Below are positions 16,801 to 24,448 of a stretch of 64,000 nucleotides of DNA, piece after piece. Both the position numbers and the translations under genes were made by a program. Positions within the stretch are counted from its first letter, which is position 1, and each line of letters starts with the position of its first letter. The stretch comes from DASYUM01 sp036001225. GTDB taxonomy: Bacteria > Methylomirabilota > Methylomirabilia > Rokubacteriales > DASRDR01. The stretch covers positions 4,964-68,963 of the forward strand of contig DASYUM010000339.1 of NCBI GenBank assembly GCA_036001225.1, in the 5' to 3' direction. Below the pieces are notes generated by a model that was not told where the DNA came from, ran no database searches, and saw only the letters and a list, made by a program, of their open reading frames with translations.

Positions 16801-18048
16801 TCAGCCGATGAAGCGCCAGTCATAGGGCGCCCGGGAGATAACCTCCGGCCCGTGGGCGGTGACGATCAGCTGTTCCTCGAGCTTGACGCTCTCGCGGCCG
16901 TTTTCCTCTCCGACCAGGGCCTCGACGCAGATCACCATGTTCTCCTGGAGCACCTCCGGGTCGTTGCCGAAACCACTCCAGCTCATGTCCGGGAAGTAGA
17001 TCGCCGGCCACTCGTCGGACATCCCCGCGCCGTGGGCCAGCACCACATAGCGGCTCGCCTTGTACTTTTCGGGGAACGCCGGCGCCTTCTCGGCGATCTC
17101 CTGAAAGCCCATCCCGGGCCGAAACAGCGGAATCGATTCCTGGATGAAGCGGTGGGCGAATGCGTAGAGCTCCCGCTGCTCGGCGGTGGGCGGGCGGTCG
17201 CCGCAGAGGTAAGTCCGGGAGATGTCCGCGAAGTAGCCGAGCGGACCTGCCATGTCGGTGTCGAACGCGACCAACTCGCCGTCGCGGACCAAACGGTCGG
17301 ACGCCGCCTGATACCAGGGATTGGTGTGTCCCCCGGCGGTCAGCAAGCGGCCGTCGGCGTGCTCCCCGCCCAGCCGGATGTTGGTCCCGGTGAGGACCGC
17401 CCACAGCTCGTTTTCGGTCACGCCGGGGCGGATCGCGTCCCGGAGCGCGCAGATGGCGGCGTCGACGACGGCGCAGGCCTGCCGGATCAGCGTCAGCTCA
17501 TCCGGGGTCTTGATGGCGCGCGCCTTCTCGACCGCCACCCGGGCGTCGGCCAGCCGGAGCTGCTGCGCCCGGAGCGCCTCGAATCCGACGAAGTCGAGGC
17601 GATCGATCCCGATCCGCTCCCGGCCCAAGCCCAGCTCGTCGATGGTCGCCTTGAGGTCGGCCGCCCACCGCCGGGCGGCCTCCCCCAGGTTCCGCCCACA
17701 GGGGAAGAAGTCCCAGGTCCGGGCGTTCCGGACGTCGAGGGTGGCGTCGCCGGCCAGGCTGTCGGTGACGCCGCCGAAGAGGATCGCCCGCCCGGTGCGG
17801 GGGACGAGGGCGTAGCGGTAGTAGAAGCGGAGGCCGTAACCGGTCGAGGAGTCACGGGTGCCGGTGGCGTAGCGGATGTTGAGCGGGTCGTAGAGAAGGG
17901 CGGCGCCCAGCTCCGCCCGCCCGAGCTCGGCCTGCAGGCGGGCCAGCCGCTCGCGCTTCAGCCGCGCGGCGTCGACGCGCGGCTCGTAATCGACGATCTG
18001 CTGGCCTACGAGGTCCCGCTGGTGCACCCCCGTGACTTCGCTCGCCAT
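16801..18048 (-). CDS. M24 metallopeptidase-fold hydrolase (creatinase / Xaa-Pro peptidase / DddP-like)
   Basis: A 415-residue pita-bread protein. A creatinase-type N-domain (to about 175) precedes an M24 domain with all metal ligands visible: D263 and D265 in AFDTDM, D275 in YFADISRTYLCGD, H339 in VLAHGAGMSDEWP, E376 in CVEAL and E391 or E392 in KLEEQ. The D-x-D pair and the ISRTYLCGD segment recall DddP, the DMSP lyase branch of M24, more than true dipeptidases; creatinase-type ureide hydrolysis is the other option. It sits 27 bases after the D-amino-acid dehydrogenase gene. A structured repeat follows its stop codon. Confidence 0.8.
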   Translation of the reverse strand: MASEVTGVHQRDLVGQQIVDYEPRVDAARLKRERLARLQAELGRAELGAALLYDPLNIRYATGTRDSSTGYGLRFYYRYALVPRTGRAILFGGVTDSLAGDATLDVRNARTWDFFPCGRNLGEAARRWAADLKATIDELGLGRERIGIDRLDFVGFEALRAQQLRLADARVAVEKARAIKTPDELTLIRQACAVVDAAICALRDAIRPGVTENELWAVLTGTNIRLGGEHADGRLLTAGGHTNPWYQAASDRLVRDGELVAFDTDMAGPLGYFADISRTYLCGDRPPTAEQRELYAFAHRFIQESIPLFRPGMGFQEIAEKAPAFPEKYKASRYVVLAHGAGMSDEWPAIYFPDMSWSGFGNDPEVLQENMVICVEALVGEENGRESVKLEEQLIVTAHGPEVISRAPYDWRFIG

Positions 18049-18075
18049 GGCTCGCCTCCGTCGTCGGAAGACCGG

Positions 18076-19323
18076 CTATCGCAGGGTGAGGCCCGCCGGG
18101 TCGTGGTCCGGCTTCCGGCCCGCCACCAGATCGGTGACGATCCGAGCGGTGCCGAATGCCATCGTCCACCCCATGTGGCCATGCCCGACATTGAGGAACA
18201 GGTTCGGGTGCCGGCCCGTCCCCACGATCGGCCGCCCATCCGGTGTCATCGGCCGGAGACAGGCGCGATACTCCCCCCGGTCGTAGTCGGCCGCGTCCGG
18301 GAACACGTCGCGCGCCAGCCGCAGGATGTTGTTGAAGTCCCGGGGCGTCCAGCTCCAGTCGTACCCGGCGAACTCCGCGGTCGAGGTGAGGCGGAGCCGG
18401 TCGCCCAGCCGCGACCATCCCACCAGCCACTGTTCATCGACGCCGGGCAGGGTCGGCGCCAGCCCCCGGGGCCGGAGGGGGAACGTCGACGAATATCCCT
18501 TGGCCGGATAGATCGCCAGCCGGACGCCGATCGTCCGCGCCACCACGGGGCTCCCCACGCCGAGGGCGAGCACGTAGCTGTCGGCGGTCAGCACGCCGCG
18601 ATCGGTCAGCACCCCGGTCACCCGGTCGCCCTCCGCGCGGAGCGCGGTGACCCGCGTCCCGAGCTGGACGCTCGCCCCGAACTTCTCGCGGCAGATCCGG
18701 GCCAGGTTCTCGGTGAACACCCGGGCGTCCCCGCTCGAATCGGTCAGATCGCGGACCGCCCCCGCGATCTTGTGCTTGACCGGCTCGAAGACCGGGTCGA
18801 GCTTCGCCACCGCGTCGGCGTCGAGGATCTCCTGCTGCTGGCCGTGCTCGGAAAGGAGCGCCATTTTCTTGATCCCCGCCGCCAGCTCGGCCGGGTCGCG
18901 ATAGACGTAGAGCGCGCCGCGCGTGATCGCGTGATACGCGATCCCCTCGGTCCGCACCAGCTCGGTCATGACCGCCTGGCTGTATTGACAGAGCCGCAGC
19001 TTGATCAGCGTGTTGCGGCGCGCCCGCTCGGCGGTGCACTCCCGCAGGAACTTCACGCCCCAGGCGTAGAGCTGCGGGTCGGGCTTCAGCCTGACCCGGA
19101 TCGCGGTTTCCTTGCCGAGGAGCGACCGCACCAGCTGGCCCGGCGCCCGCGGCGAGGCCCAGGCGAACGAGTGCCCGGGCGCGATCACGCCGGCATTGCC
19201 CGAGGTCGCCTCCAGGCCGAGGGCGTCCTTCTCCTCGACCAGGGTCACGTCGTGGCCGTCCTGGCCCAGATAATAGGCGGTCGTGACCCCGACGATGCCA
19301 CCGCCCAGGATGAGGGTCTTCAT
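18076..19323 (-). CDS. dadA: D-amino-acid dehydrogenase / glycine oxidase-type FAD enzyme (DadA-like)
   Basis: A 415-residue FAD-dependent DAO-superfamily oxidoreductase that deaminates a D-amino acid and passes electrons to the respiratory chain. The N-terminal dinucleotide fold is GGGIVGVTTAYYLGQDGHDV (residues 7-26). GLEATSGNAGVIAPGHSFAWASP follows, and the C-terminal RPMTPDGRPIVG...NVGHGHMGWTMAFGTARI segment is diagnostic for DadA. Length is normal. It lies in the middle of the catabolic run, after the gutted binding-protein gene. The exact amino acid cannot be deduced. Confidence 0.9.
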   Translation of the reverse strand: MKTLILGGGIVGVTTAYYLGQDGHDVTLVEEKDALGLEATSGNAGVIAPGHSFAWASPRAPGQLVRSLLGKETAIRVRLKPDPQLYAWGVKFLRECTAERARRNTLIKLRLCQYSQAVMTELVRTEGIAYHAITRGALYVYRDPAELAAGIKKMALLSEHGQQQEILDADAVAKLDPVFEPVKHKIAGAVRDLTDSSGDARVFTENLARICREKFGASVQLGTRVTALRAEGDRVTGVLTDRGVLTADSYVLALGVGSPVVARTIGVRLAIYPAKGYSSTFPLRPRGLAPTLPGVDEQWLVGWSRLGDRLRLTSTAEFAGYDWSWTPRDFNNILRLARDVFPDAADYDRGEYRACLRPMTPDGRPIVGTGRHPNLFLNVGHGHMGWTMAFGTARIVTDLVAGRKPDHDPAGLTLR

Positions 19324-19414
19324 GCGCTGGCCTCACCAGCCCGGCGCGGCACCGGGCCGTCGAACAGTTCGCCGCTGCCTCTCCGGACCGGAATGGGCGT
19401 CGGCCTCGGCCGGG

Positions 19415-19738
19415 TCACTGGAGGACATCGTCGGCGCGGACCAGGATCGATTGGGGGATCGTGAGCCGGAGCGCCTTCGCGATCAGGTCGGCGGCCAGGC
19501 CGGGCAGTCGCTCCAGCCGCCCCTCGGCCGTCTGAAAGTCGATCGCCAGGTTCCGGCCGTCGACGTAGCCCAACTCCCGCAATCTCTGCTCGAGCCCCTG
19601 GTAAGTGGGGGCAGACCGCGGGACCCCGACGCTGAGAATGGCTATCCGCCAGACCGTCGCCGGCGGCTGGGCCTCGCCAGCGGGCACGCCGCCGAGCCCG
19701 AGGACGAGTGCGAGCAGGAGCGCCGCGCGCCGTCTCAC
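19415..19738 (-). pseudogene. Remnant of an ABC-transporter substrate-binding protein (large in-frame deletion)
   Basis: The frame starts at a GTG overlapping the cupin stop codon (GTGA). It encodes a signal peptide (RRRAALLLALVLGLGGVPAG) and the typical beginning of a TrpX/YckB-type binding protein: VWRIAILSVG, LRELGYVDGRNLAIDF, AEGRLERLPGLAADL. It then passes directly into IAKALRLTIPQSILVRADDVLQ, which in this family is the extreme C-terminus. About 210 central codons of a roughly 320-codon gene are therefore missing without loss of frame. The 107-residue product cannot bind ligand in the usual way, so I treat it as a deletion remnant. Confidence 0.75.
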
Positions 19739-20223
19739 CGCAAGTGGGCGGCGCGCTCGGCCTGGAGCTTCGGGTCGGCGTAGCTCATTAAGTCCGGCTG
19801 GGCTCGGCCGAGCATCACCTGGATGTAGGCCGGCTCGAGCCCCACGTTCTCGAAGCCGTGGACGACGCCGGCCGGCGCCGAGACGCAGTCCCACCGGCCG
19901 AGGGCGGCCTCCGCCCGGCGTCCGTCGGCGTCGTCGAAGAAGACCTTCACCTTGCCGTCGAGGACGAAGAAGACCTCCTCGACCTCGTGGGAGTGGGGAG
20001 CATTGCCCTGCCCGGGCGGGACGAACATCACGCTGAGGGTGAAGTGCTCGGCGGCGATCGCCCGGGCGTCGGCCTTGCCGGAGGCCCCGGTGCCGATGTA
20101 GCGGTGCTGGGCGCGGCGGTAGCCGTCGACGCGCGCGTCGGCGAAGGCCTCCCAGTCCGCCACCCGATCGACGAAGCGGGCGATGCGCGTGCGGAGCAGC
20201 TCCTCGAGCGCGGCCGTCGTCAT
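19735..20223 (-). CDS. Cupin-domain protein
   Basis: A 162-residue single-domain cupin. Motif 1 supplies likely metal ligands H77, H79 and E83 in APHSHEVEEVFFVLDGKV. Motif 2 supplies H122 in SAPAGVVHGFENVG. Length and layout suit a small isomerase, oxygenase or sensor protein. The first 60 residues form an extension with a helical, basic start. It lies 13 bases after the TctA-TctB gene and is coupled by GTGA to the binding-protein remnant. Substrate unknown. Confidence 0.82.
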   Translation of the reverse strand: MTTAALEELLRTRIARFVDRVADWEAFADARVDGYRRAQHRYIGTGASGKADARAIAAEHFTLSVMFVPPGQGNAPHSHEVEEVFFVLDGKVKVFFDDADGRRAEAALGRWDCVSAPAGVVHGFENVGLEPAYIQVMLGRAQPDLMSYADPKLQAERAAHLR

Positions 20224-20236
20224 CGCGGCACCCTCC

Positions 20237-22264
20237 TCACTCGCCGTATCCCAGCCAGACGAACACCTGGCCGGGCGGGAACGGCACGCCGAGCGCCTTC
20301 TCGAAGATCCCGTAGACGAACGCGAAGCCGAAGAGGCCGAGGCCGATCGTGATGGGCCAGCGCTCGCCGGCGCCGACTTTGAGATAGCCGAACGTCATCA
20401 CCAGCGTCCCGAGGGAGAAGCCGAGCAGCCAGATCGCCGCGAAATACCCGAGCGTCCAGAAGCCCACCTGGATCGTGCGGCGCGTCGCCACGGCGGCGGG
20501 CACGTCCGCGCTCGCGTCGAACGCGTCCATCGCCACGCCGCCCCGCCGGCCGGTGGCCTCGCGGGCGAACTGAACGATCCCGAGCGCCAGCGTCGGGATG
20601 CCGACCGCCCACGGGAAGAGGCCGGCTCGCACGCCGAAGTCCCGGCTCGTCCACAGCGCCCACCCGAACAGGAGGACGAGGGCCAGGCAGAAGGCCGTCG
20701 TCCCATCGAGCCGCAGACCCGGAGGCCGCTCCATCGCGCTCCGATCCGAGACGACGACGATGGGGACCGCGCCCTGCCGGCGGCGCCGGCGCGCGTTCCA
20801 GACCGGGACGACGAGGCCAGCCGCGATGATCGCCAGCAGCACGAGCACGCCGGGCCGCAGCAGCCAGGCCGGGCCATAGTTGTCGGTGGAGAGGAAGAGC
20901 TTGTTCTCGGCGAGCGGACCCAGGACGAGGCCGAGCAGGAGCGGCGGCCGCGGCCAGCCGAGGCGGGCCATCATCCAGCCGAGGGCGCCGAAGGCCAGCA
21001 CGACCCCGAGGTCCTCAAACACGTTCTTCTCGGCGAACGCCCCGACGTAGACCAGCGTCAGGATGAACGGGATCAGCAGCGAGCCGCGGATCTGGGTGAT
21101 GCGGGCGAGCCGGTTCATGAAGGCCAGGCAGACCGCGACCGTGATGACGTTGGAGACGACGATGGTCCACACCATCGAGAACGTCACCGCCAGATGCCCC
21201 TTGGGCGCCGGGGTCAGCATCGCCGGCCCGGGGACCAGGCCCTGGATGAGAAAGGCCCCCATCAGGATGGCCGTGCCGACGCTGGCCGGAACGCCGAACG
21301 CGACGGTGGTGACCAGGCTCCCCCCGAGCGTCGAGTTGTTGGCGGCGCCGGGCCCGAGCACGCCTTCCACCGCTCCCCGGCCGAACCGCTCCCGGTTCGG
21401 CGAGCTCTGGACCGCGTGGGCGTACGCCAGCCACTGGGTCGTGGCGGCACCCATCCCCGGGATGATGGCGATGAACGTGCCGACGGCGCTACAGCGGATG
21501 ACCAGCCACCAGTGCCGAAAGGTATCGCGGACGCCCTGCCAGACACCGCCGATCTCGCCGACGTCCAGCTTGGCGATGGCGGAGCCCTGGACGGCGAGGT
21601 CGATGACCTCGGGGATCGCGTAGAAGCCGATCGTGACCGGAACCAGCCCGATCCCGTCCCACAGGAAGAGCTGGCCGAACGTGTACCGCTGGATGCCGGA
21701 GACCGGATCGAGGCCGATGGTCGCCAGCCACAGCCCGAGGCCGCCGGCGACGAGTCCCCGCAGGAGGGCCTGGCCGCTCAGCGCGGCGACGAAGGTGATG
21801 CCGAGGAGGGCGAGCATGAAGAACTCGGGGGAGCCGAACGTCAGGACCAGCGGCCGGACGATCGGGATGGCCACGCCGAGGACGAACGCCCCGAAGACCG
21901 CGCCGATCAGCGAGCTCATCATCGCGGCCCCCAGCGCCCGGCCGGCCTCGCCGTTCTTGGCCATGGCGTGGCCGTCGACGATGGTGGCGGCCGAGGTCGG
22001 CTCGCCGGGGATGCCGAAGAGGATCGAGGTGATGTCACCGGTGGTGTTGGTCACCGCGAACATCCCGAGCAGGAACGCGAAGGCCTCGACGGGCGTCATC
22101 TTGAAGACGAACGGCAGCATGAGGGCGAGGGTGGTGGGCCCGCCCAGGCCGGGGAGGATCCCGACCACGAAGCCGATGACGATACCGATCAGCATGAGGC
22201 CGAAGGTGGGCCAGGCGAAGACCTGGACCAGCCCGACCCAGCTGGAGTGAGCGAACTCGACTAT
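20237..22264 (-). CDS. Tripartite tricarboxylate transporter: TctA-TctB fusion
   Basis: One frame of about 675 residues encodes both membrane subunits. The first 500 residues are TctA, with the signature loops GFVVGILPGLGGPTTLALML near the N-terminus and FIAIIPGMGAATTQWLAYA in the middle. After a basic linker (RRRRRQG), the last 160 residues form a four-helix TctB (ending FEKALGVPFPPGQVFVWLGYG). The subunits are normally separate proteins. The start is uncertain: no ATG or GTG is near the expected N-terminus, and an ATA (22264) or GTC (22261) overlapping the tctC stop would fit best; otherwise the ATG in GLMLIG is used. The transporter would carry a carboxylate bound by the upstream TctC proteins. 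Confidence 0.85.
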   Translation of the reverse strand: MVEFAHSSWVGLVQVFAWPTFGLMLIGIVIGFVVGILPGLGGPTTLALMLPFVFKMTPVEAFAFLLGMFAVTNTTGDITSILFGIPGEPTSAATIVDGHAMAKNGEAGRALGAAMMSSLIGAVFGAFVLGVAIPIVRPLVLTFGSPEFFMLALLGITFVAALSGQALLRGLVAGGLGLWLATIGLDPVSGIQRYTFGQLFLWDGIGLVPVTIGFYAIPEVIDLAVQGSAIAKLDVGEIGGVWQGVRDTFRHWWLVIRCSAVGTFIAIIPGMGAATTQWLAYAHAVQSSPNRERFGRGAVEGVLGPGAANNSTLGGSLVTTVAFGVPASVGTAILMGAFLIQGLVPGPAMLTPAPKGHLAVTFSMVWTIVVSNVITVAVCLAFMNRLARITQIRGSLLIPFILTLVYVGAFAEKNVFEDLGVVLAFGALGWMMARLGWPRPPLLLGLVLGPLAENKLFLSTDNYGPAWLLRPGVLVLLAIIAAGLVVPVWNARRRRRQGAVPIVVVSDRSAMERPPGLRLDGTTAFCLALVLLFGWALWTSRDFGVRAGLFPWAVGIPTLALGIVQFAREATGRRGGVAMDAFDASADVPAAVATRRTIQVGFWTLGYFAAIWLLGFSLGTLVMTFGYLKVGAGERWPITIGLGLFGFAFVYGIFEKALGVPFPPGQVFVWLGYGE

Positions 22265-23295
22265 CGGAGGAGCCCCTTGAGCTTGGCCACCACCGTCGGG
22301 TCGAGGCGGAACAGCTCCTCGACCAGGCGTTCCAGCTCCACCCCGCCGACCGGGTCCACTTCCAGCTTCGCCTGCCGCGCGTCGGCCAGGAACTCGGGGT
22401 CGCGCAGCGTCTGGCTGAAGGCGGCGCGGAGCACCTGGACGCGGTCGGCCGGGGTGCCGGGCGGCAGCGCGTAGAGCCGGCTGATGGCGGCGGGGACGAT
22501 CACCGCCGCCCGCAGGAGCTGGCGGGCCTCCTCGCTGCGGAAGAGGTCGAGTGCGAGGGGCACCTGGGGCAGTTCGGCCAGGGGTTTCTCGGTCACCTGG
22601 AGAACGATGGCGATCTCCCCGGCGTCGAGGGCCTTGCGCCAGGTCACCTTGACCGATTCCCACTGCCAGCACCCGCCGGCCACCTCGCCGGACTCGGCGG
22701 CCAGCCGGATCTCGGCGGTCCCCTTGTAGCCGCGCACGAGCTGGATCGGCAGGCCGGCGGCCTGGAGAATCCGCGCCGTGTCGTGGGTCGTGTCGCCCGG
22801 CCCGACCCCGCCCAGCTTCACCGGGACCCGGGCCGCCATCCACTGCTCGGCGGTCACGATCCCGCTCGCCCGGGTCAGCGCGCAGATCGTGTTGTCCCGG
22901 ACCGGGACGCCGAGCCACACGAACCTCCGGGCGTCGAACTCGATCCCCTCGCGGCCGAGGAGCTGGCCGACGAGCTGGTTGCCGTGGAAATTGACGATGG
23001 TGAGGCCGTCGGGCTTGGCGACCTTGTAGGCGTGGTTGGCGGCGATGATGCTGGCCGCGCCCGGCATGTTCTCCACGACGACGGCGGGCCGGCCGGGAAG
23101 GTGCTTGGCGAGGTGCCGGGCGATCGCCCGCGAGTAGGTGTCGAAGCCGCCGCCGGCCGTGAAGCCGACGACGATGCGGACCGTCTTGCCCTCGAAGACG
23201 CGGGGCTGGCCGTCGGCCGGACGGCCGGCGACCAGGGCGGCGAGGAGCGCGAGGGCGGCGGCCAGCGCTCGGCGCCCATGAGGGCGTCGGTCCAA
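22261..23295 (-). CDS. tctC: TctC-type extracytoplasmic solute-binding protein (second copy in operon)
   Basis: A periplasmic binding protein of the tripartite tricarboxylate transporter family, delivering a carboxylate to the TctA-TctB fusion encoded next. A hydrophobic signal segment (RALAAALALLAALVAGRPADG) is followed by the family core VRIVVGFTAGGGFDTYSRAI, ENMPGAASIIAANHAYKVA and PDGLTIVNF. I suggest the TTG at 23295 as start (344 residues), because the longer frame to ATG 23424 would translate through two strong hairpins. Its stop overlaps the beginning of the transporter frame. It is about 50% similar by eye to the TctC encoded just upstream, so the pair looks like a duplication. Confidence 0.85.
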   Translation of the reverse strand: MDRRPHGRRALAAALALLAALVAGRPADGQPRVFEGKTVRIVVGFTAGGGFDTYSRAIARHLAKHLPGRPAVVVENMPGAASIIAANHAYKVAKPDGLTIVNFHGNQLVGQLLGREGIEFDARRFVWLGVPVRDNTICALTRASGIVTAEQWMAARVPVKLGGVGPGDTTHDTARILQAAGLPIQLVRGYKGTAEIRLAAESGEVAGGCWQWESVKVTWRKALDAGEIAIVLQVTEKPLAELPQVPLALDLFRSEEARQLLRAAVIVPAAISRLYALPPGTPADRVQVLRAAFSQTLRDPEFLADARQAKLEVDPVGGVELERLVEELFRLDPTVVAKLKGLLR

Positions 23296-23345
23296 TCGCG
23301 CGCGGCCGGAGACTGAATCGCCGACCGTATGGTGGTCCGCTCCGA

Positions 23346-23412
23346 GCGGCGGCTTTGCCGCCGCAATTTTCCTGGGGGAGGTCTCGGAGGGGGCCGTCGA
23401 GGCCCCCTCCGA
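23346..23412. other. Two strong hairpins between the tctC genes
   Basis: Hairpin 1 (23346-23364) pairs GCGGCGGC with GCCGCCGC around a TTT loop. On the plus strand it is followed by AATTTT. Hairpin 2 (23384-23412) is a 12-bp perfect stem TCGGAGGGGGCC / GGCCCCCTCCGA with a five-base loop. In the direction of transcription (minus) neither is followed by a T run, so they are not standard intrinsic terminators. They may stabilise the upstream tctC messenger or act as partial terminators or processing sites. Confidence 0.65.
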
Positions 23413-23416
23413 AAAT

Positions 23417-24448
23417 CTAGTCATACAGGATCGTCTTCAGCCGGGCGATCATGGGCGGCTCCAGCTTGAACAGCCGCTCGACGACGCGCTCGAGCTCGTC
23501 CCCGGGGATCGGCTCGATCTCGAGCTTCGCCCGCTCGGCTTCGGCGAGGAACTCCTTGTCACGTAGCGTGGCCGCGAACGCGCGGCGCAAGAGCTGCACG
23601 CGGTCCCTGGGGGTCCCCGGCGGCAAGGCGAGCGAGCGGACGACGGCGCTGTCGGCGTGGATCGCGACTTCGATCACGCGGCGCGCCTCGTCGGTCTTGG
23701 CGAGGTCGATGGCGAGCGGGACGCCGGGCAGCTCGGGGTGGCTCTTCGGCGCGAGCTGGAGGAGGACCACCAGCTCGCCGGCGTCCAGCGCCTTCCGCCA
23801 GGTCGCGCGGATCGAGCCCCAGTTGAAACAGGTGCCGGCCAGCTCCCCGGCCTCCACCGCGAGCCGGATGTCGGCGGTGCCCTTGTAGCCGGTGACGAGC
23901 TGGATCGGGAGCCCGAGCGCCGCCTTGATCGCCCGGGTGGCGTTGTCCGGGGTGCTGGAACCCGGCGCGACCCCGCCCATCTTCACCGGCGCCGGGGCCG
24001 TCATCCACTTCTCCAGGGTCGTGATGCCGCTGGCCTTCGCCATGACGCAGACGACGTGATCGTTGGCGGGGGCGCCGAGGAACTCGAACTTCCGGGCGTC
24101 GAACTCGATGCCCTTCTGGCCCAGGACCTGGCCGAGGAACAGTCCGCCGATGAAGTGGCCGATGGTCAGCCCATCCGGCCGGGCGACCTTGTAGACGTGA
24201 TTGGCCGCGATCAGGCTGCCCGCCCCCGGCATGTTCTCGACGATGACCGTCGGGGCGCCGGGAAGCTGCCGGCCCAGGTGCCGGGCGAACGTGCGGGCGA
24301 ACGTGTCGAAGCCCCCACCGGCCGAGAAGCCGACCACGATGCGGATCGTCTTGCCCCGGTAGAAGTCGTCCTGGGCGACCGCCGCGGCCGGCGCGATGCC
24401 AGCCACGCCGAGCACGAGCAGAAGCCGCGCGAACCGGCCACGGGTCAT
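23417..24448 (-). CDS. tctC: TctC-type extracytoplasmic solute-binding protein (first copy in operon)
   Basis: A 343-residue periplasmic binding protein of the TTT family. It has a signal peptide (ARLLLVLGVAGIAPAAAVAQ), then IRIVVGFSAGGGFDTFART, VENMPGAGSLIAANHVYKVA and a long alpha/beta core; the length is slightly above the family norm. The start ATG at 24448 follows AAGGAG and overlaps the stop of the molybdenum-hydroxylase gene in an ATGA tetrad. Together with its paralogue and the TctA-TctB fusion it forms one uptake system. Co-transcription with the hydroxylase genes suggests the imported acid is what the hydroxylase oxidises; that is inference. Confidence 0.9.
   Translation of the reverse strand: MTRGRFARLLLVLGVAGIAPAAAVAQDDFYRGKTIRIVVGFSAGGGFDTFARTFARHLGRQLPGAPTVIVENMPGAGSLIAANHVYKVARPDGLTIGHFIGGLFLGQVLGQKGIEFDARKFEFLGAPANDHVVCVMAKASGITTLEKWMTAPAPVKMGGVAPGSSTPDNATRAIKAALGLPIQLVTGYKGTADIRLAVEAGELAGTCFNWGSIRATWRKALDAGELVVLLQLAPKSHPELPGVPLAIDLAKTDEARRVIEVAIHADSAVVRSLALPPGTPRDRVQLLRRAFAATLRDKEFLAEAERAKLEIEPIPGDELERVVERLFKLEPPMIARLKTILYD

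Noticed and set aside
16659..16823. N-terminal extension of the DUF2877 protein
   Set aside because: This stretch is the structured repeat; the same peptide arises from copy B where no DUF2877 gene exists.
20183..22474. Long plus-strand frame of over 700 codons opposite the TctA-TctB gene
   Set aside because: Its product is Arg/Asp/Gly-rich low-complexity sequence, as expected from antisense reading of G+C-rich membrane-protein codons; the minus-strand gene is clearly real.
23384..23412. Intrinsic terminator between the tctC genes
   Set aside because: On the transcribed minus strand there is no T run after the 12-bp stem.
23296..23424. N-terminal extension of the downstream TctC
   Set aside because: It would be translated through two strong hairpins and precedes a good signal peptide.
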